DNA from: Thalassobium sp.
GTDB taxonomy: Bacteria; Pseudomonadota; Gammaproteobacteria; Pseudomonadales; Oceanobacteraceae
DNA: 64,000 nucleotides
Assembly: GCA_002733205.1 (NCBI GenBank)
Contig: NVUW01000002.1
Location: 186,001-250,000 of the forward strand
Direction: 5' to 3'
Shown: piece by piece, positions 28,266 through 37,774 of the stretch
Position numbering within the stretch: the first letter of the stretch is position 1
How the letters are laid out: every line of letters starts with the position of its first letter
Notes under the pieces: generated by a model
Databases searched by the model: none
What the model was told of the DNA's origin: nothing
What the model saw: the letters and a program-made list of their open reading frames with translations, nothing else
Translations under genes and position numbers: made by a program

Positions 28266-30605
28266 ATGAGTCACGAATCCATCGGTTCCCGTATTGCAGA
28301 AGAACTGGGCATCCGCCCACAACAGGTTGCAGCCGCTGTCGCGCTGCTGGATGAAGGTGCCACCGTGCCTTTTATTTCCCGATACCGTAAAGAAGTCACC
28401 GGCTCGCTGGATGACACTCAGCTGCGTACGCTGGAAGAGCGTCTGCGTTATTTGCGCGAGATGGAAGACCGCCGCGCCTCAATCCTGAAAACCATCGAAG
28501 AGCAGGGCAAACTGAGCGATGAGCTGAAGCGCGATATTTTAAGCGCCGACACCAAAACCCGCCTCGAAGATTTGTACCTGCCCTACAAAACCAAGCGCCG
28601 CACCAAAGGCCAGATCGCCATTGAAGCCGGCCTGCAGCCACTGGCCGAAGCGCTGCTGGATAACCCGGCGCTGGACCCGGAAGCCGAAGCGGCGAATTTT
28701 CTCAACGCCGAACAGGGCGTGGCCGATACCAAAGCAGCCCTCGACGGTGCCAAGTACATTCTGATGGAGCGCTTCGCCGAAGACGCCAACCTGCTGGCCA
28801 AGCTGCGTACCTTTATGCAGCAGGAAGCCACGCTGTCGGTGCGCGTTGTTCCTGGCCAGGAAGGTGCGGGGGCCAAGTTTGCCGATTACTTCGAACATGA
28901 TGAAGCCTTGAAAGGCGTGCCCAGCCACCGTGCGCTGGCCATTCTGCGTGGCCGTAACGAAGGCATTCTGAGCTTCTCGCTGGTGACCGGTGATCCCTCC
29001 GACAAACTGACACCAAGCCCGTGTGAAGGCATGATCGCCTCGCATTTTAATATCGAACAACAGGGCCGTGCCGCCGACCGCTGGCTGGCGGAAGTGGTGA
29101 AATGGACCTGGCGCATCAAACTGCTCACCCACCTCGAAACCGAGCTGATGGGCAACCTGCGCGAAAACGCCGAAGAAGCGGCGATTAAAGTCTTTGCCGA
29201 TAACCTGAAAGACCTGCTGCTGGCCGCTCCGGCTGGCCGCAAAGCCACCATGGGCCTTGATCCGGGTCTGCGTACCGGGGTGAAAGTTGCAGTGGTCGAC
29301 AACACCGGTAAAGTGGTGGATCACGCCACCATTTACCCGACTCCGCCGCAGAACCGTTTGGCCGAATCGGCGGCGGTGCTGAGCGCGCTGATCGCCAAGC
29401 ATAATGTCGAGCTGATCTCCATCGGTAACGGTACCGGTTCTCGTGAGACCGACAAATTCGTCGCCGACATGATCAAAGCCCAACCGGCACTGAAACACGT
29501 GCAGAAAGTAATGGTGAACGAGGCCGGTGCTTCGGTTTACTCGGCGTCTGAACTGGCGGCGAAAGAATTCCCCGATCTGGATGTAACCATTCGTGGTGCG
29601 GTATCCATCGCCCGTCGTCTGCAGGACCCGCTGGCCGAGTTGGTAAAAATCGAACCGAAATCCATCGGTGTGGGCCAGTATCAGCACGATGTGAACCAGA
29701 GCCAGCTGGCCCGCTCTCTGGATGCGGTGATCGAAGACTGTGTAAACTCCGTTGGCGTTGATCTGAATACGGCCTCAGCGCCGCTGCTGACCCGTGTATC
29801 CGGTCTGAACAGCACGCTGGCGAACAACATCGTCGCCTTCCGCGATGTCAACGGTGCCTTTAACAGCCGCGCCGATCTGCTTAACGTGCCGCGCCTGGGC
29901 GGTAAGACCTTCGAACTGGCCGCCGGCTTCCTGCGCATTATGAACGGCAGCAACCCGCTCGATGCTTCTGCAGTGCACCCGGAATCGTATCCGGTGGTGG
30001 AAAAAATCGCGCACGAATTTTCCCGCGACGTTGCCAGCCTGATTGGTGACAGTGCGCTGCTGAAATCCGTGAATGCAGCCAAATTCAGCGATGAAAAAAC
30101 CGGTGAAATTACCGTAAAGGACATCGTTAATGAACTGCAGAAGCCGGGCCGCGATCCACGTCCGGAATTCAAATTCGCCGAATTCAAAGAGGGTGTGGAA
30201 GAGCTCAAAGATCTGAAGCCGAATATGGTGCTCGAAGGGGTGATCACCAACGTCGCCGCCTTCGGTGCCTTCGTCGATATCGGCGTGCATCAGGATGGCC
30301 TGGTACACATTTCCGCGCTGTCCGACACCTTCGTCAAAGACCCGCGCGATGTTGTGAAAGCCGGCGATATCGTCAAGGTTAAAGTGATGGAAGTGGACGT
30401 CGCGCGTAAGCGTATCGGCCTGTCGATGCGCATGAGCGACGATGCCAATGACCGCGCCAACGAACGCACACCCGGCGAAAAACCGCAGCGTAACGGTCAA
30501 CGGGCGAACGGTGCGCCAAACCGCAACAGCTTTGGTGATAAAGCCCAGGCTCAGGGCGCGATGGCCGGTGCACTGGCTGCCGCGTTTGCCAAGGCGAAAA
30601 AGTAA
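28266..30605 (+). CDS. Tex-family transcription/RNA-binding protein
   Basis: A 779-residue conserved RNA-binding factor (YhgF-type). Regions in order: Tex N-terminal domain ([20 protein letters not shown]), YqgF/RNase H-like fold ([20 protein letters not shown]), helix-hairpin-helix segment ([20 protein letters not shown]) and C-terminal S1 domain ([20 protein letters not shown]). An Asn/Arg-rich tail follows. ATG 28266 follows TGAGAGTGTT and gives the family N-terminus; in-frame sequence upstream is not conserved-looking. Tex proteins affect transcription and stress tolerance; the biochemical role remains loosely defined. Confidence 0.93.
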   Translation: MSHESIGSRIAEELGIRPQQVAAAVALLDEGATVPFISRYRKEVTGSLDDTQLRTLEERLRYLREMEDRRASILKTIEEQGKLSDELKRDILSADTKTRLEDLYLPYKTKRRTKGQIAIEAGLQPLAEALLDNPALDPEAEAANFLNAEQGVADTKAALDGAKYILMERFAEDANLLAKLRTFMQQEATLSVRVVPGQEGAGAKFADYFEHDEALKGVPSHRALAILRGRNEGILSFSLVTGDPSDKLTPSPCEGMIASHFNIEQQGRAADRWLAEVVKWTWRIKLLTHLETELMGNLRENAEEAAIKVFADNLKDLLLAAPAGRKATMGLDPGLRTGVKVAVVDNTGKVVDHATIYPTPPQNRLAESAAVLSALIAKHNVELISIGNGTGSRETDKFVADMIKAQPALKHVQKVMVNEAGASVYSASELAAKEFPDLDVTIRGAVSIARRLQDPLAELVKIEPKSIGVGQYQHDVNQSQLARSLDAVIEDCVNSVGVDLNTASAPLLTRVSGLNSTLANNIVAFRDVNGAFNSRADLLNVPRLGGKTFELAAGFLRIMNGSNPLDASAVHPESYPVVEKIAHEFSRDVASLIGDSALLKSVNAAKFSDEKTGEITVKDIVNELQKPGRDPRPEFKFAEFKEGVEELKDLKPNMVLEGVITNVAAFGAFVDIGVHQDGLVHISALSDTFVKDPRDVVKAGDIVKVKVMEVDVARKRIGLSMRMSDDANDRANERTPGEKPQRNGQRANGAPNRNSFGDKAQAQGAMAGALAAAFAKAKK

Positions 30606-30739
30606 CGACCTGCGCTCCTGAGCTCATCAGGGGCGAGCATTGCAACAATCAAACCCACCCGGTATACCGCTGGGTGGTATCGTCCACCCTCCATTTCCCC
30701 CTATAATCCGGCGATCTCCGTTTCTGCCCCGAGGCGACT

Positions 30740-32308
30740 TTGGCTAATTATCAACAAGCCCTGAATCTGTTCAGCGATCCACAACATCTGGCATTGCTGG
30801 CGCGTTTACAACGTGGCATCGAAAAAGAAGGCTTACGCTGCTCACCCCAGGGCATCATCAGCCAGAAACCGCATCCGCAAGGGCTGGGCTCGGCACTGAC
30901 CCACCCAAGCATCACCACCGATTATTCTGAAGCCCTGCTGGAATTTATTACGCCGGTTTTCGCAAGCGCTCACGAAGCTCATGCTTATCTGAATATTGCT
31001 CACCGCTTTGCCTACAAACAGCTGGACGGCGAGCTGATCTGGCCAAGCTCCATGCCCTGCATTCTGCAGGGTGAAATGAGCATTCCGATTGCCCATTACG
31101 GCAGCTCAAATATCGGCCAGCTGAAGCATGTTTACCGCCATGGTCTGTGGCACCGTTATGGCCGTACCATGCAGACCATTTCCGGTATTCACTACAATTT
31201 CTCGCTACCGGCAGAGATCTGGCCGCTGCTGCAGGCCAACGATGAACGCGGCGATCAATACAGCCCGCAGAGCTATATCTCGGCGCGTTATTTTGGCCTG
31301 ATCCGTAATTTCCGCCGCTACTCCTGGCTGTTGATGTATCTGTTTGGTGCTTCTCCGGCGGTGTGCAGCACCTTTCTCGCTGGTCGTGACCATAAACTTG
31401 ACCGCCTCTATGAACACACGCTGTACGCGCCTTATGCCACCTCACTGCGCATGAGTGATCTGGGCTACCAGAACAACGCGCAATCCGATCTGATGGTGTG
31501 TCACAACACCATCGACAGCTATATCAAAACGTTGAGCAAAGCGATCAGCGCGCCAGTCCAGGCCTACGATGAAATTGGTCTGCAGGATGAGCACGGTCAT
31601 TACAAGCAGTTGAACACAAACCTGCTGCAGATCGAGAACGAGTATTACAGCGATATCCGTCCGAAGCGCGTCGCGCGCAATGGTGAAAAGCCGCTGCAGG
31701 CGCTGGATAAATACGGCGTTGAATACATCGAGGTGCGCTGCACCGACGTTAACCCGTTCATGCCACTGGGTATTGATGTGCCACAGATGCAGTTTATGGA
31801 TGTATTCCTTACCTGGTGTCTGCTGCAACCCAGCCCCGATATCGACGAAGACGAATACTGGCGCATCAAACGTAATCAGCAACACACCGTAATGGAAGGC
31901 CGTCGTCCGGGCCTGATGCTGGAGCAGGAGGATGACACCATCAGCCTGCAAAGCTGGGGCATGCAATTGCTTGATGAAATGAAAGAACTGGCCACCATGA
32001 TGGACCGTGCCAGCGGTGAAACCTTCCACGCTGACAGTCTGGGTCAGCAACGCCTGAAACTGGCCGACAGCCGCCTGACGCCATCGGCACAGGTGCTGCA
32101 ACAATTGCAGGAAAAAGAGATCGAGTTTGCGGAGCTGACGCGCCAGCAAGCTGAACAACACCGCAAAACACTGAGTGAGAATCTTGGCCCTCAGGTTCAC
32201 CAGCAATGGCTGCAGATGGCGCGCGATTCCATTGCCGCCCAGGAAGCGCTGGAGCAGTCGGACACTCAACCGTTTGCCGAATACTTAGCGCACTACCTGC
32301 AGCGCTGA
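30740..32308 (+). CDS. gshA: Glutamate-cysteine ligase, class 1
   Basis: First step of glutathione synthesis. The 522-residue enzyme shows ERGIEKEGLR-type start (GIEKEGLR), ALTHPSITTDYSEALLEFIT, PSSMPC, the motif TISGIHYNFSLP and the C-terminal YIEVRCTDVNPF. All match the gammaproteobacterial class 1 enzyme. It starts at TTG 30740 (MANYQQ); E. coli gshA also uses TTG, so weak initiation may be conserved. It ends at a strong terminator. Confidence 0.94.
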   Translation: MANYQQALNLFSDPQHLALLARLQRGIEKEGLRCSPQGIISQKPHPQGLGSALTHPSITTDYSEALLEFITPVFASAHEAHAYLNIAHRFAYKQLDGELIWPSSMPCILQGEMSIPIAHYGSSNIGQLKHVYRHGLWHRYGRTMQTISGIHYNFSLPAEIWPLLQANDERGDQYSPQSYISARYFGLIRNFRRYSWLLMYLFGASPAVCSTFLAGRDHKLDRLYEHTLYAPYATSLRMSDLGYQNNAQSDLMVCHNTIDSYIKTLSKAISAPVQAYDEIGLQDEHGHYKQLNTNLLQIENEYYSDIRPKRVARNGEKPLQALDKYGVEYIEVRCTDVNPFMPLGIDVPQMQFMDVFLTWCLLQPSPDIDEDEYWRIKRNQQHTVMEGRRPGLMLEQEDDTISLQSWGMQLLDEMKELATMMDRASGETFHADSLGQQRLKLADSRLTPSAQVLQQLQEKEIEFAELTRQQAEQHRKTLSENLGPQVHQQWLQMARDSIAAQEALEQSDTQPFAEYLAHYLQR

Positions 32309-32330
32309 GCGGTCAACCGCTGACATGCAA

Positions 32331-32357
32331 AACGGGAGGCAATGCCTCCCGTTTTTT
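32331..32357 (+). terminator. Terminator of gshA
   Basis: A 10-base stem (AACGGGAGGC / GCCTCCCGTT) with AAT loop and T tail, 22 bases beyond the stop. Confidence 0.9.
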
Positions 32358-32402
32358 ATGTCACCATTAACCATTTTAATGTCAGCGTTTTAATGCACGA
32401 TA

Positions 32403-32834
32403 TTAATTCTGCACGACAAAATTACTGAAAAATAAATCATCGACCAACGGCGAGCCTTCAAGCTTCACCATCAGCGCCCGCACTTCGTCCAGTGCCACCT
32501 TACGCAACGACTCCCGCCCCTGGGAACTGTTCATCGTTTCAGCTTCCTGCGCACTGAGCAGCATCACCAGATTATTGCGGATATAAGGCTTATGCTGGCT
32601 TACCGCCGCCGCTGCATCATTGCCCGAGACCTTCAGAGCAATTTCGGTACGCAGATATTTCATCCGCCCGGTGCTGCCGTAATTCACCACGAAAGCCGGC
32701 TCCAGATGAAGGTATTTGGTTTCTGTGGCAATCGGCGCATCCTCTGCCCGCACAACAGAAACCGCAACCAGACTGAGCAGCACCCCCAGCATTACAATGG
32801 TTTCTGACATTAACTTCGCTGACCTGCGGAACAT
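32403..32834 (-). CDS. FliL-like protein with predicted export signal, outside a flagellar cluster
   Basis: A 143-residue protein. Residues 1-29 look like a cleavable signal peptide or anchor (IVMLGVLLSLVAVSVVRA-E). The rest carries the FliL pattern: YLHLEPAFVVNYG, YLRTEIALKV, HKPYIRNNLVMLLSAQEAE and the terminal LFFSNFVVQN. Classic FliL is membrane-anchored and lies next to fliM; here no motility gene is nearby, the product is short, and dsbB lies divergently on the other side. ATG 32834 is supported by AGGAGG 9 bases upstream. A non-flagellar periplasmic role is plausible. Confidence 0.78.
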   Translation of the reverse strand: MFRRSAKLMSETIVMLGVLLSLVAVSVVRAEDAPIATETKYLHLEPAFVVNYGSTGRMKYLRTEIALKVSGNDAAAAVSQHKPYIRNNLVMLLSAQEAETMNSSQGRESLRKVALDEVRALMVKLEGSPLVDDLFFSNFVVQN

Positions 32835-32971
32835 ACCTCTACTCCTCCTGACTAATCTGCAACCCGGCAGCCTTGGCCGCCGCCCTATTGATCTTAGACC
32901 AGATCCTCCGGATTGTTGCTGTGGTAGACTGCCAGCCAACCGGGCGCGAAGCGTCAGATTGTGGAATTTTT

Positions 32972-33502
32972 ATGCAAACATTTCTGAAATCACTGTCTTT
33001 ACATCACGGCTATCTCGCCGGCTTTCTCTCTTGTGTCGCGCTCCTTGCCGCCGCGTATTACTTTGAATATGCGCTGTATCTGGAACCCTGTCCGCTGTGC
33101 ATGGTGCAGCGTCTTGCCACCCTCGCCATTGGTCTCGGCTGTCTGGCCGCGTTTATCGCCCGCCAGCGTGAGAACAAACCCGCCAGTTGGACATTACGCA
33201 TCGCGCTGATCTTTACCCTGCTGTCCGCAATAGGTGGCGTCTGGGTGGCGGATCATCATGTTTGGCTGCAGAACCTGCCACCGGAAGACGTTCCGGCCTG
33301 CGGCCCTGGCTTCGATTATCTGATTGAAACACTGCCACTGAGCGAGCTGATCGGCGTGATGTTGCGTGGCAACGGTAATTGCGCCGATGTCTCCTGGAGC
33401 TTCGTCGGGTTAACCATGCCGGAATGGACCCGCCTGTGGTTTATCGGTTACACCCTGGCCGCTGCATTTGCGCTGTTCCACGTCTGGCCACGCCGTCGCT
33501 GA
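32972..33502 (+). CDS. dsbB: Disulfide bond formation protein B
   Basis: An inner-membrane quinone oxidoreductase that reoxidises DsbA. The 176-residue protein has four helices and both redox pairs: C40/C43 in EPCPLCMVQR and C110/C137 in PACGPG and GNGNCADVSW. ATG 32972 gives the standard N-terminus; an upstream in-frame extension is not family-like. It precedes algQ/rsd, a neighbourhood also found in pseudomonads. Confidence 0.94.
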   Translation: MQTFLKSLSLHHGYLAGFLSCVALLAAAYYFEYALYLEPCPLCMVQRLATLAIGLGCLAAFIARQRENKPASWTLRIALIFTLLSAIGGVWVADHHVWLQNLPPEDVPACGPGFDYLIETLPLSELIGVMLRGNGNCADVSWSFVGLTMPEWTRLWFIGYTLAAAFALFHVWPRRR

Positions 33503-33521
33503 AGCAATCGCACATCATTTA

Positions 33522-33594
33522 AGGGCAAGCAGAAAGCCTTGATATAGCAAGGTATAAAAGGCAAAAAAGCTGCTTGCCTCGCCCTTTTTGCCCG
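33522..33594 (+). other. Nested inverted repeat between dsbB and rsd
   Basis: GGGCAAGCAG at 33522-33531 can pair with CTGCTTGCC near 33571, enclosing a smaller CCTTG / CAAGG stem. The right arm is followed by CTCGCCCTTTTTG. It may be a branched dsbB terminator. The right arm overlaps the -35 of the next promoter. Confidence 0.45.
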
Positions 33595-33603
33595 GCCTAT
33601 AGT
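33574..33603 (+). promoter_or_regulatory. Promoter of the rsd/algQ gene
   Basis: TTGCCT at 33574-33579 and TATAGT at 33598-33603, spacer 18 bases; about 60 bases of leader precede the start codon. The -35 lies within the nested inverted repeat. Confidence 0.55.
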
Positions 33604-33672
33604 GTCCACATACCGTCAGAACAATAATGCAGCGACCCGTAAAAATAATGCCGGGTCGCCAAGGAGATGAAT

Positions 33673-34146
33673 ATGCTGGAAGGCTGCAAAACTGCACAGG
33701 AACGCTGGGGCGGCGTTCACAAACTGATCGATGGCTGGCTCAATGGTCGTCAGGAACTGATCGTTTTATTCTGCAACCTGTCCGCCAGCAAGCCGCTGTC
33801 AGCAGAACAACATCTGGGGTCTGCAATCCAACGGTTTTGCCAGAGCATGATGGACTATTGCTCCGCCGGGCATTTTGAAATTTACGAGCAACTCATCAAC
33901 GAAGCCAAAGAGTATGACGACGGCGGTGTAGAGCTGGCCTCTACTCTGGTTCCCAAACTGGATGCGTTGACCGGCCGCTGTGTCGATTTTAACGACACCT
34001 ACGACGAACACTGCACCTTTGAACAACTGGCGCAGCTGCCACACGACTTATCCGCTATCGGCGAAATTCTGGAAGAGCGCTTTGAACTGGAAGATCAGCT
34101 GATCGCTCGCCTGCATACCGCTCACCGCGAACTCGCCACCGTATAA
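33673..34146 (+). CDS. algQ: Rsd/AlgQ-family anti-sigma-70 regulator
   Basis: A 157-residue four-helix protein that binds sigma-70. Family features include RWGGVHKLIDGWLNGRQEL, the FCQSMMDYCSAGHFEIYEQL segment and the C-terminal LSAIGEILEERFELEDQLI. They match both E. coli Rsd and Pseudomonas AlgQ. ATG 33673 is preferred to 33667 because AAGGAG sits directly against the first ATG but 6 bases before the second. In P. aeruginosa AlgQ and AlgP act in alginate gene control; an AlgP-like gene lies about 2.5 kb downstream here. Confidence 0.9.
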   Translation: MLEGCKTAQERWGGVHKLIDGWLNGRQELIVLFCNLSASKPLSAEQHLGSAIQRFCQSMMDYCSAGHFEIYEQLINEAKEYDDGGVELASTLVPKLDALTGRCVDFNDTYDEHCTFEQLAQLPHDLSAIGEILEERFELEDQLIARLHTAHRELATV

Positions 34147-34164
34147 CCCTTCTCTTTGCTCTCT

Positions 34165-34186
34165 GGTTCCCGCAACAGCGGGAACC
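34165..34186. repeat. Perfect hairpin after rsd/algQ
   Basis: GGTTCCCGC and GCGGGAACC form a 9-base stem with an AACA loop, 18 bases after the stop. No T tail follows on the plus strand, so it is either a weak terminator or an mRNA-stabilising 3' end. Confidence 0.5.
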
Positions 34187-34243
34187 ACAAAATCCCGTCA
34201 GACGAACTACACTGGTACAGAATTTATCTGCAACGGGTTTGCC

Positions 34244-35212
34244 ATGATTCAGCGACTGCAGCATGTTCGTGCCGTCTTACTATTCCCCCTGACCTTATTA
34301 CTGAGTGGCTGCGACGATGCCAAAGCGCCGGCCGACGTCCGTGAAGTGTCGCGCCAGGGCGCTTACTCCATGAATTTCTCAGCCAATGGTAATGAGCTGA
34401 TGGTTGGCAGTCTGCATCATGGCGGCAGCCTCTGGAGCATTAATCCGGCAGAACGACTGTTCGACTGGAATCATAAAGCGGAAGGCTACAGCAACATTAC
34501 CAGCAGCGCGTTTTCACCCGAGGGGAATTTTGTTGCCACCACCGACAACCGCACCATCGTACTCTGGGCACGCGACAGTGGCGAAGCGGTATGGTTTTGG
34601 AACTCCCCCGGAGACATTGAAGACATCGCCCTGACCAGCAACGGCAATTACGCCCTGCTGGCCATGGCCGATTACACCGCGACATTGTTCGATATTAAAA
34701 ATGGTGGCATTCGCTTACGTCTTGCCCACGACGGCATCGTCTACGACGTCAGTGTCAGCGACAACAGTTTATTAGCCGCCAGCGCCAGCGATGATCTGAA
34801 TGCGCGAATCTGGAATCTGGAAAACGGTAAGTTACTGCATCAGCTGAAACACAATAATCAGGTAAAAACCGCACAGCTGTCAGCCGACGGCCGCCTGCTG
34901 TTTACCTCAGCACTGAACGAAAGCGGGAAAATATGGGATGTGGCATCCGGACGTTTATTGCAACAGATTGACCGTACTCGCGGTCACTACAGCGCTGCCC
35001 GTTTTTCTGCCAACAACAGCCAATTGTTAACGGGTAACAGCTCCGGGCAAATTGAATTATGGAATACCGCCGATGGCCAGCGCAGCCATATATGGCGCGC
35101 CAGTCCACGCGACACCTGGGTCAGCAATAACGTGCTGGTCGAAGACGTTGCCTTTCATAACAATGAATGGCTGGCCGCAGGCTCCAACGGCATGTTGTAT
35201 TTCCTGCGCTGA
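34244..35212 (+). CDS. WD40-repeat beta-propeller lipoprotein
   Basis: A 322-residue predicted lipoprotein: basic start, hydrophobic LLFPLTLLL and lipobox LLSG-C23. The mature protein is made of WD40-like repeats, visible as FSPEGNFVATTDNRTIVLWA, then DLNARIWNLENGKLLHQL, GKIWDVASGRLLQQI and GQIELWNTADGQRSHIW. It lacks enzyme motifs, so a protein-binding scaffold in the envelope is the simplest view. A similar predicted lipoprotein often sits in this algQ/algP neighbourhood, but I cannot confirm its conservation. It is convergent with the DUF4124 gene. Confidence 0.8.
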   Translation: MIQRLQHVRAVLLFPLTLLLSGCDDAKAPADVREVSRQGAYSMNFSANGNELMVGSLHHGGSLWSINPAERLFDWNHKAEGYSNITSSAFSPEGNFVATTDNRTIVLWARDSGEAVWFWNSPGDIEDIALTSNGNYALLAMADYTATLFDIKNGGIRLRLAHDGIVYDVSVSDNSLLAASASDDLNARIWNLENGKLLHQLKHNNQVKTAQLSADGRLLFTSALNESGKIWDVASGRLLQQIDRTRGHYSAARFSANNSQLLTGNSSGQIELWNTADGQRSHIWRASPRDTWVSNNVLVEDVAFHNNEWLAAGSNGMLYFLR

Positions 35213-35243
35213 AACCTGCTGACACCTATTCTGACGCAGGCGT

Positions 35244-35678
35244 TCAGCGCGCCTGATCAATGTCTTTTTTATGCTGATCAACCAACGCCTGTACGCCCTT
35301 GGCATCGTCCAGCAATTTGGGGATATCGGCCGGATTCACCGTCATCGGCAAGCCCGGTGCATTAGCCTCCGGTTCTTGCTGGCGTTTCTTTTCTGTGGTT
35401 TCTTCTCGTGCCGCAACCTTAACACTCTGAATAACATTGGCAGCGGTATCGACTCCGACAGCCTGCGCAACGACCCCTTCCGGTACTTCGTCACCAAAAT
35501 GCCAAACGCCTTTGCTGTCCTGCCATTTATAATAGGTCTGCCGCGTTTGCTCCGTTGATAACAGCTCCGGCTCAGAATCGGAAGACATCAGTGGTTTGCC
35601 ATCCGGGCCTTTAATAAAATAAGGCGCAGCAACTGCCAGCCCGAGAATAAACAGCATAAAGGCTATTTTACTTTTCAT
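35244..35678 (-). CDS. DUF4124-domain protein
   Basis: A 144-residue protein with an N-terminal hydrophobic anchor or signal (IAFMLFILGLAVAAPYFI) and one DUF4124 motif (YYKWQDSKGVWHFGDEVPEG). A charged linker and a C-terminal helix follow (LLDDAKGVQALVDQHKKDID). DUF4124 proteins are periplasmic or anchored, of unknown role, possibly envelope-related. ATG 35678 is chosen because AAGGA lies 7 bases before it. It is divergent from the ParA-like gene. Confidence 0.78.
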   Translation of the reverse strand: MKSKIAFMLFILGLAVAAPYFIKGPDGKPLMSSDSEPELLSTEQTRQTYYKWQDSKGVWHFGDEVPEGVVAQAVGVDTAANVIQSVKVAAREETTEKKRQQEPEANAPGLPMTVNPADIPKLLDDAKGVQALVDQHKKDIDQAR

Positions 35679-35832
35679 TTGATCATCCTTGTGATTCATT
35701 CCACGCCCGGAGATTATAACCTATGCTACAAATGCGCAGGACAAAAAGCGCCCCGATAACACGCACTGGCAACACAACCGATAACGAGCCCACATAACCA
35801 TCGGTACCGCATAAGGAAACAGGGATATTTCA

Positions 35833-36582
35833 GTGACAGAAATACTAACGCCGCAAGATGGTCCGGCAGCCGCCCGGATTATCAGTCGTGCTGCTCCTGT
35901 TCGCATTATGGTTGCGAACGCCAAGGGCGGCTGTGGCAAAACCACCATGGCAACCAATCTGGCCAGCTACTTTTCCCGTCAGGGCGAAGTAACGGCACTG
36001 ATTGATTATGATCCACAGGGATCATCCATGGATTGGTTACAGGCACGTGACCAACACCTGCCAAAAATCAGTGGCGTGGCAGCCTTTCAGCGTCATGCTC
36101 CCAGTGCCTCGACCCGAACCTGGAGTCTGCGCGTACCATCCGATACCAGTCGTGTGATTCTCGATACGCCCGCCGGACTTGCCGGCAATGAATTATCCGA
36201 TCTGATTCAGCAGGCCGACCTTATTGTTATTCCGGTTATTCCTTCTGCCATCGATATCCGTGCCGCCACCGGTTTTATCCGCGATGTACTGTTATCGCGT
36301 GCTTATCGTATTAATCCCAAGCCTATCGCGGTTGTTGCTAATCGTGTGCGTAAAAATACATTGATTTACGCCAAGCTCGAGCGCTTCCTCAACAGCCTGC
36401 AAATTCCCTTTATCGCCGCACTGCGCGATACTCAATTTTATGTCCGTGCCAGCGAGCACGGATTAGGTCTGATCGATTTTGATCAGCAGGATTCAAAAGA
36501 CGAAAAAGAGTGGCAGCCGTTGCTGCAATGGATGAGCAAAACCATTGACAACATTCGTCACCCAACCGAAAAAGAAAAATAA
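35833..36582 (+). CDS. Orphan ParA-family ATPase
   Basis: A 249-residue MinD/ParA-type ATPase. The deviant Walker A is KGGCGKTT, switch I lies in LIDYDPQGSSMDWL, Walker B is VILDTPAGL and the C-terminal LRDTQFYVRASEHGLGL is typical. The start is GTG 35833 with AGGGAT upstream. There is no ParB gene or parS-like array beside it. Orphan ParAs often position a single cellular machine such as chemoreceptors, flagella or carboxysomes; the cargo cannot be inferred from this window. Its neighbours (DUF4124, AlgP-like histone) do not decide it. Confidence 0.85.
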   Translation: MTEILTPQDGPAAARIISRAAPVRIMVANAKGGCGKTTMATNLASYFSRQGEVTALIDYDPQGSSMDWLQARDQHLPKISGVAAFQRHAPSASTRTWSLRVPSDTSRVILDTPAGLAGNELSDLIQQADLIVIPVIPSAIDIRAATGFIRDVLLSRAYRINPKPIAVVANRVRKNTLIYAKLERFLNSLQIPFIAALRDTQFYVRASEHGLGLIDFDQQDSKDEKEWQPLLQWMSKTIDNIRHPTEKEK

Positions 36583-36659
36583 ATTCATCTAAAATAAATA
36601 GATGATTTTAATTCATTTCGTATAATGCCCCGACGATCAAACCTGAATGAGGAATTCAC

Positions 36660-37748
36660 ATGGCCGCCCGCAAAAAAGCACCTGCAAAAAAAGCCGCTCA
36701 ACCAAAAGCAAAAACTGCAGTAAAAACAGTCGCTAAAGCCGCTGTTAAGAAAGCAGTAGCAAAGAAACCTGTTGCCAAAAAAGTTGTAGCGAAAAAGCCG
36801 GTAGCAAGAAAAGCGGCGGTTAAAAAAGTCGTTGCTAAAGCAGCCGCATTGAGTGTTGCACAGCAACTGGAAAAAGATATCGCCGCTCTGCAGGCGAAAC
36901 TGGCTACTGCCCGCGCCAAAGAACTGAGCGATGCAGAGAAAGCCGTTGCCAAAGCGACAACCGCGCAAGGCAAAGCCAATGAGAAGCTGGCCAAAGCCAA
37001 TGCAGCGCGTAAAACCGTTGCTGAAAAAGTGAAAGTGAAGAAAACACCGGCTGGCGTTCGTCAGCTGGAAGCGGCCCGTGCCCGTGTTGAAGCCGCCAAA
37101 GCGGAAGCGGCAGCCGCCAAAGAAACCGCCGTAGCCGCTAAAGCAGCAATGGCAGCCCTGACGCTTGAAGCAAAATCACGTGCAGCACTGGACAAAGTCA
37201 TCGCTGATTTTGAAAAAGCCCAGGCCAAACTGACCAGCAAAGCACCGGCCAAAAAGAAAGCCGTAGCGCGTAAGCCTGCAGTGAAAACAGCTGCTGCTGC
37301 CAAGCCAGCGGCTCCCGCCGCAGAAAAAACCGTTGCTGCCAAAAAAGCTCCGGCGAAGAAAGCCGCTGCCAAACCTGCCGCCAAGAAAACAGCTGCTGCA
37401 AAACCTGCAACCAAAGCCGCTGCTAAACCGGTAGCCGCCAAACCAGCCGTTAAGAAAGCAGCCGCAAAGCCTGCCGCTAAAAAACCAGCTGCGAAAAAGC
37501 CAGCCGCTAAACCAGCAACTCCTGTTGCCGCTGCTGCAGAAGCAGAAGTGAAAGACGTTGCCGTTGAAACGACCGCAATTGAAGCCCCGGTAGCGGCTCC
37601 GGCCATTGAAGCGCCTGTTGTTGAAAAATCAGCCGTTGAAACTCCGGTAGCAGAAACACCTGCCGCCGAAGCTGCGGCGACGGATGCTCCTGCAACAGAA
37701 GCCCCAACTGAAGACGGCGATAAGTCCAGCCTGTTCGGCAACGACTGA
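36660..37748 (+). CDS. algP: AlgP-like histone H1-type Lys/Ala-rich protein
   Basis: A 362-residue protein of extremely biased composition. The N-terminal 60 residues and the 190-270 region are Ala/Lys/Pro repeats (KKPVAKK- and AAAKPAAKK-type units), typical of bacterial H1-like DNA-binding proteins. A central AlgP-type helical domain (about 65-185, AQQLEKDIAALQAKLATARA and following) separates them, and the last 80 residues are acidic Ala/Glu/Thr-rich, ending SLFGND. It likely binds DNA nonspecifically. The repeat region is prone to length change by recombination. The transcript ends at a terminator inside the convergent gene. Confidence 0.85.
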   Translation: MAARKKAPAKKAAQPKAKTAVKTVAKAAVKKAVAKKPVAKKVVAKKPVARKAAVKKVVAKAAALSVAQQLEKDIAALQAKLATARAKELSDAEKAVAKATTAQGKANEKLAKANAARKTVAEKVKVKKTPAGVRQLEAARARVEAAKAEAAAAKETAVAAKAAMAALTLEAKSRAALDKVIADFEKAQAKLTSKAPAKKKAVARKPAVKTAAAAKPAAPAAEKTVAAKKAPAKKAAAKPAAKKTAAAKPATKAAAKPVAAKPAVKKAAAKPAAKKPAAKKPAAKPATPVAAAAEAEVKDVAVETTAIEAPVAAPAIEAPVVEKSAVETPVAETPAAEAAATDAPATEAPTEDGDKSSLFGND

Positions 37749-37774
37749 TCATCAGCATTGTGCGTTGTGCGGAG

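Noticed and set aside
37061-37741. Ala/Ser-rich frame antisense to algP
   Set aside because: A by-product of the GC-rich repeat codons of algP; no start signal.
35833-37748. ParA plus histone-like gene as a plasmid or phage partition region
   Set aside because: All flanking genes are chromosomal and there is no ParB, replication or integrase gene.
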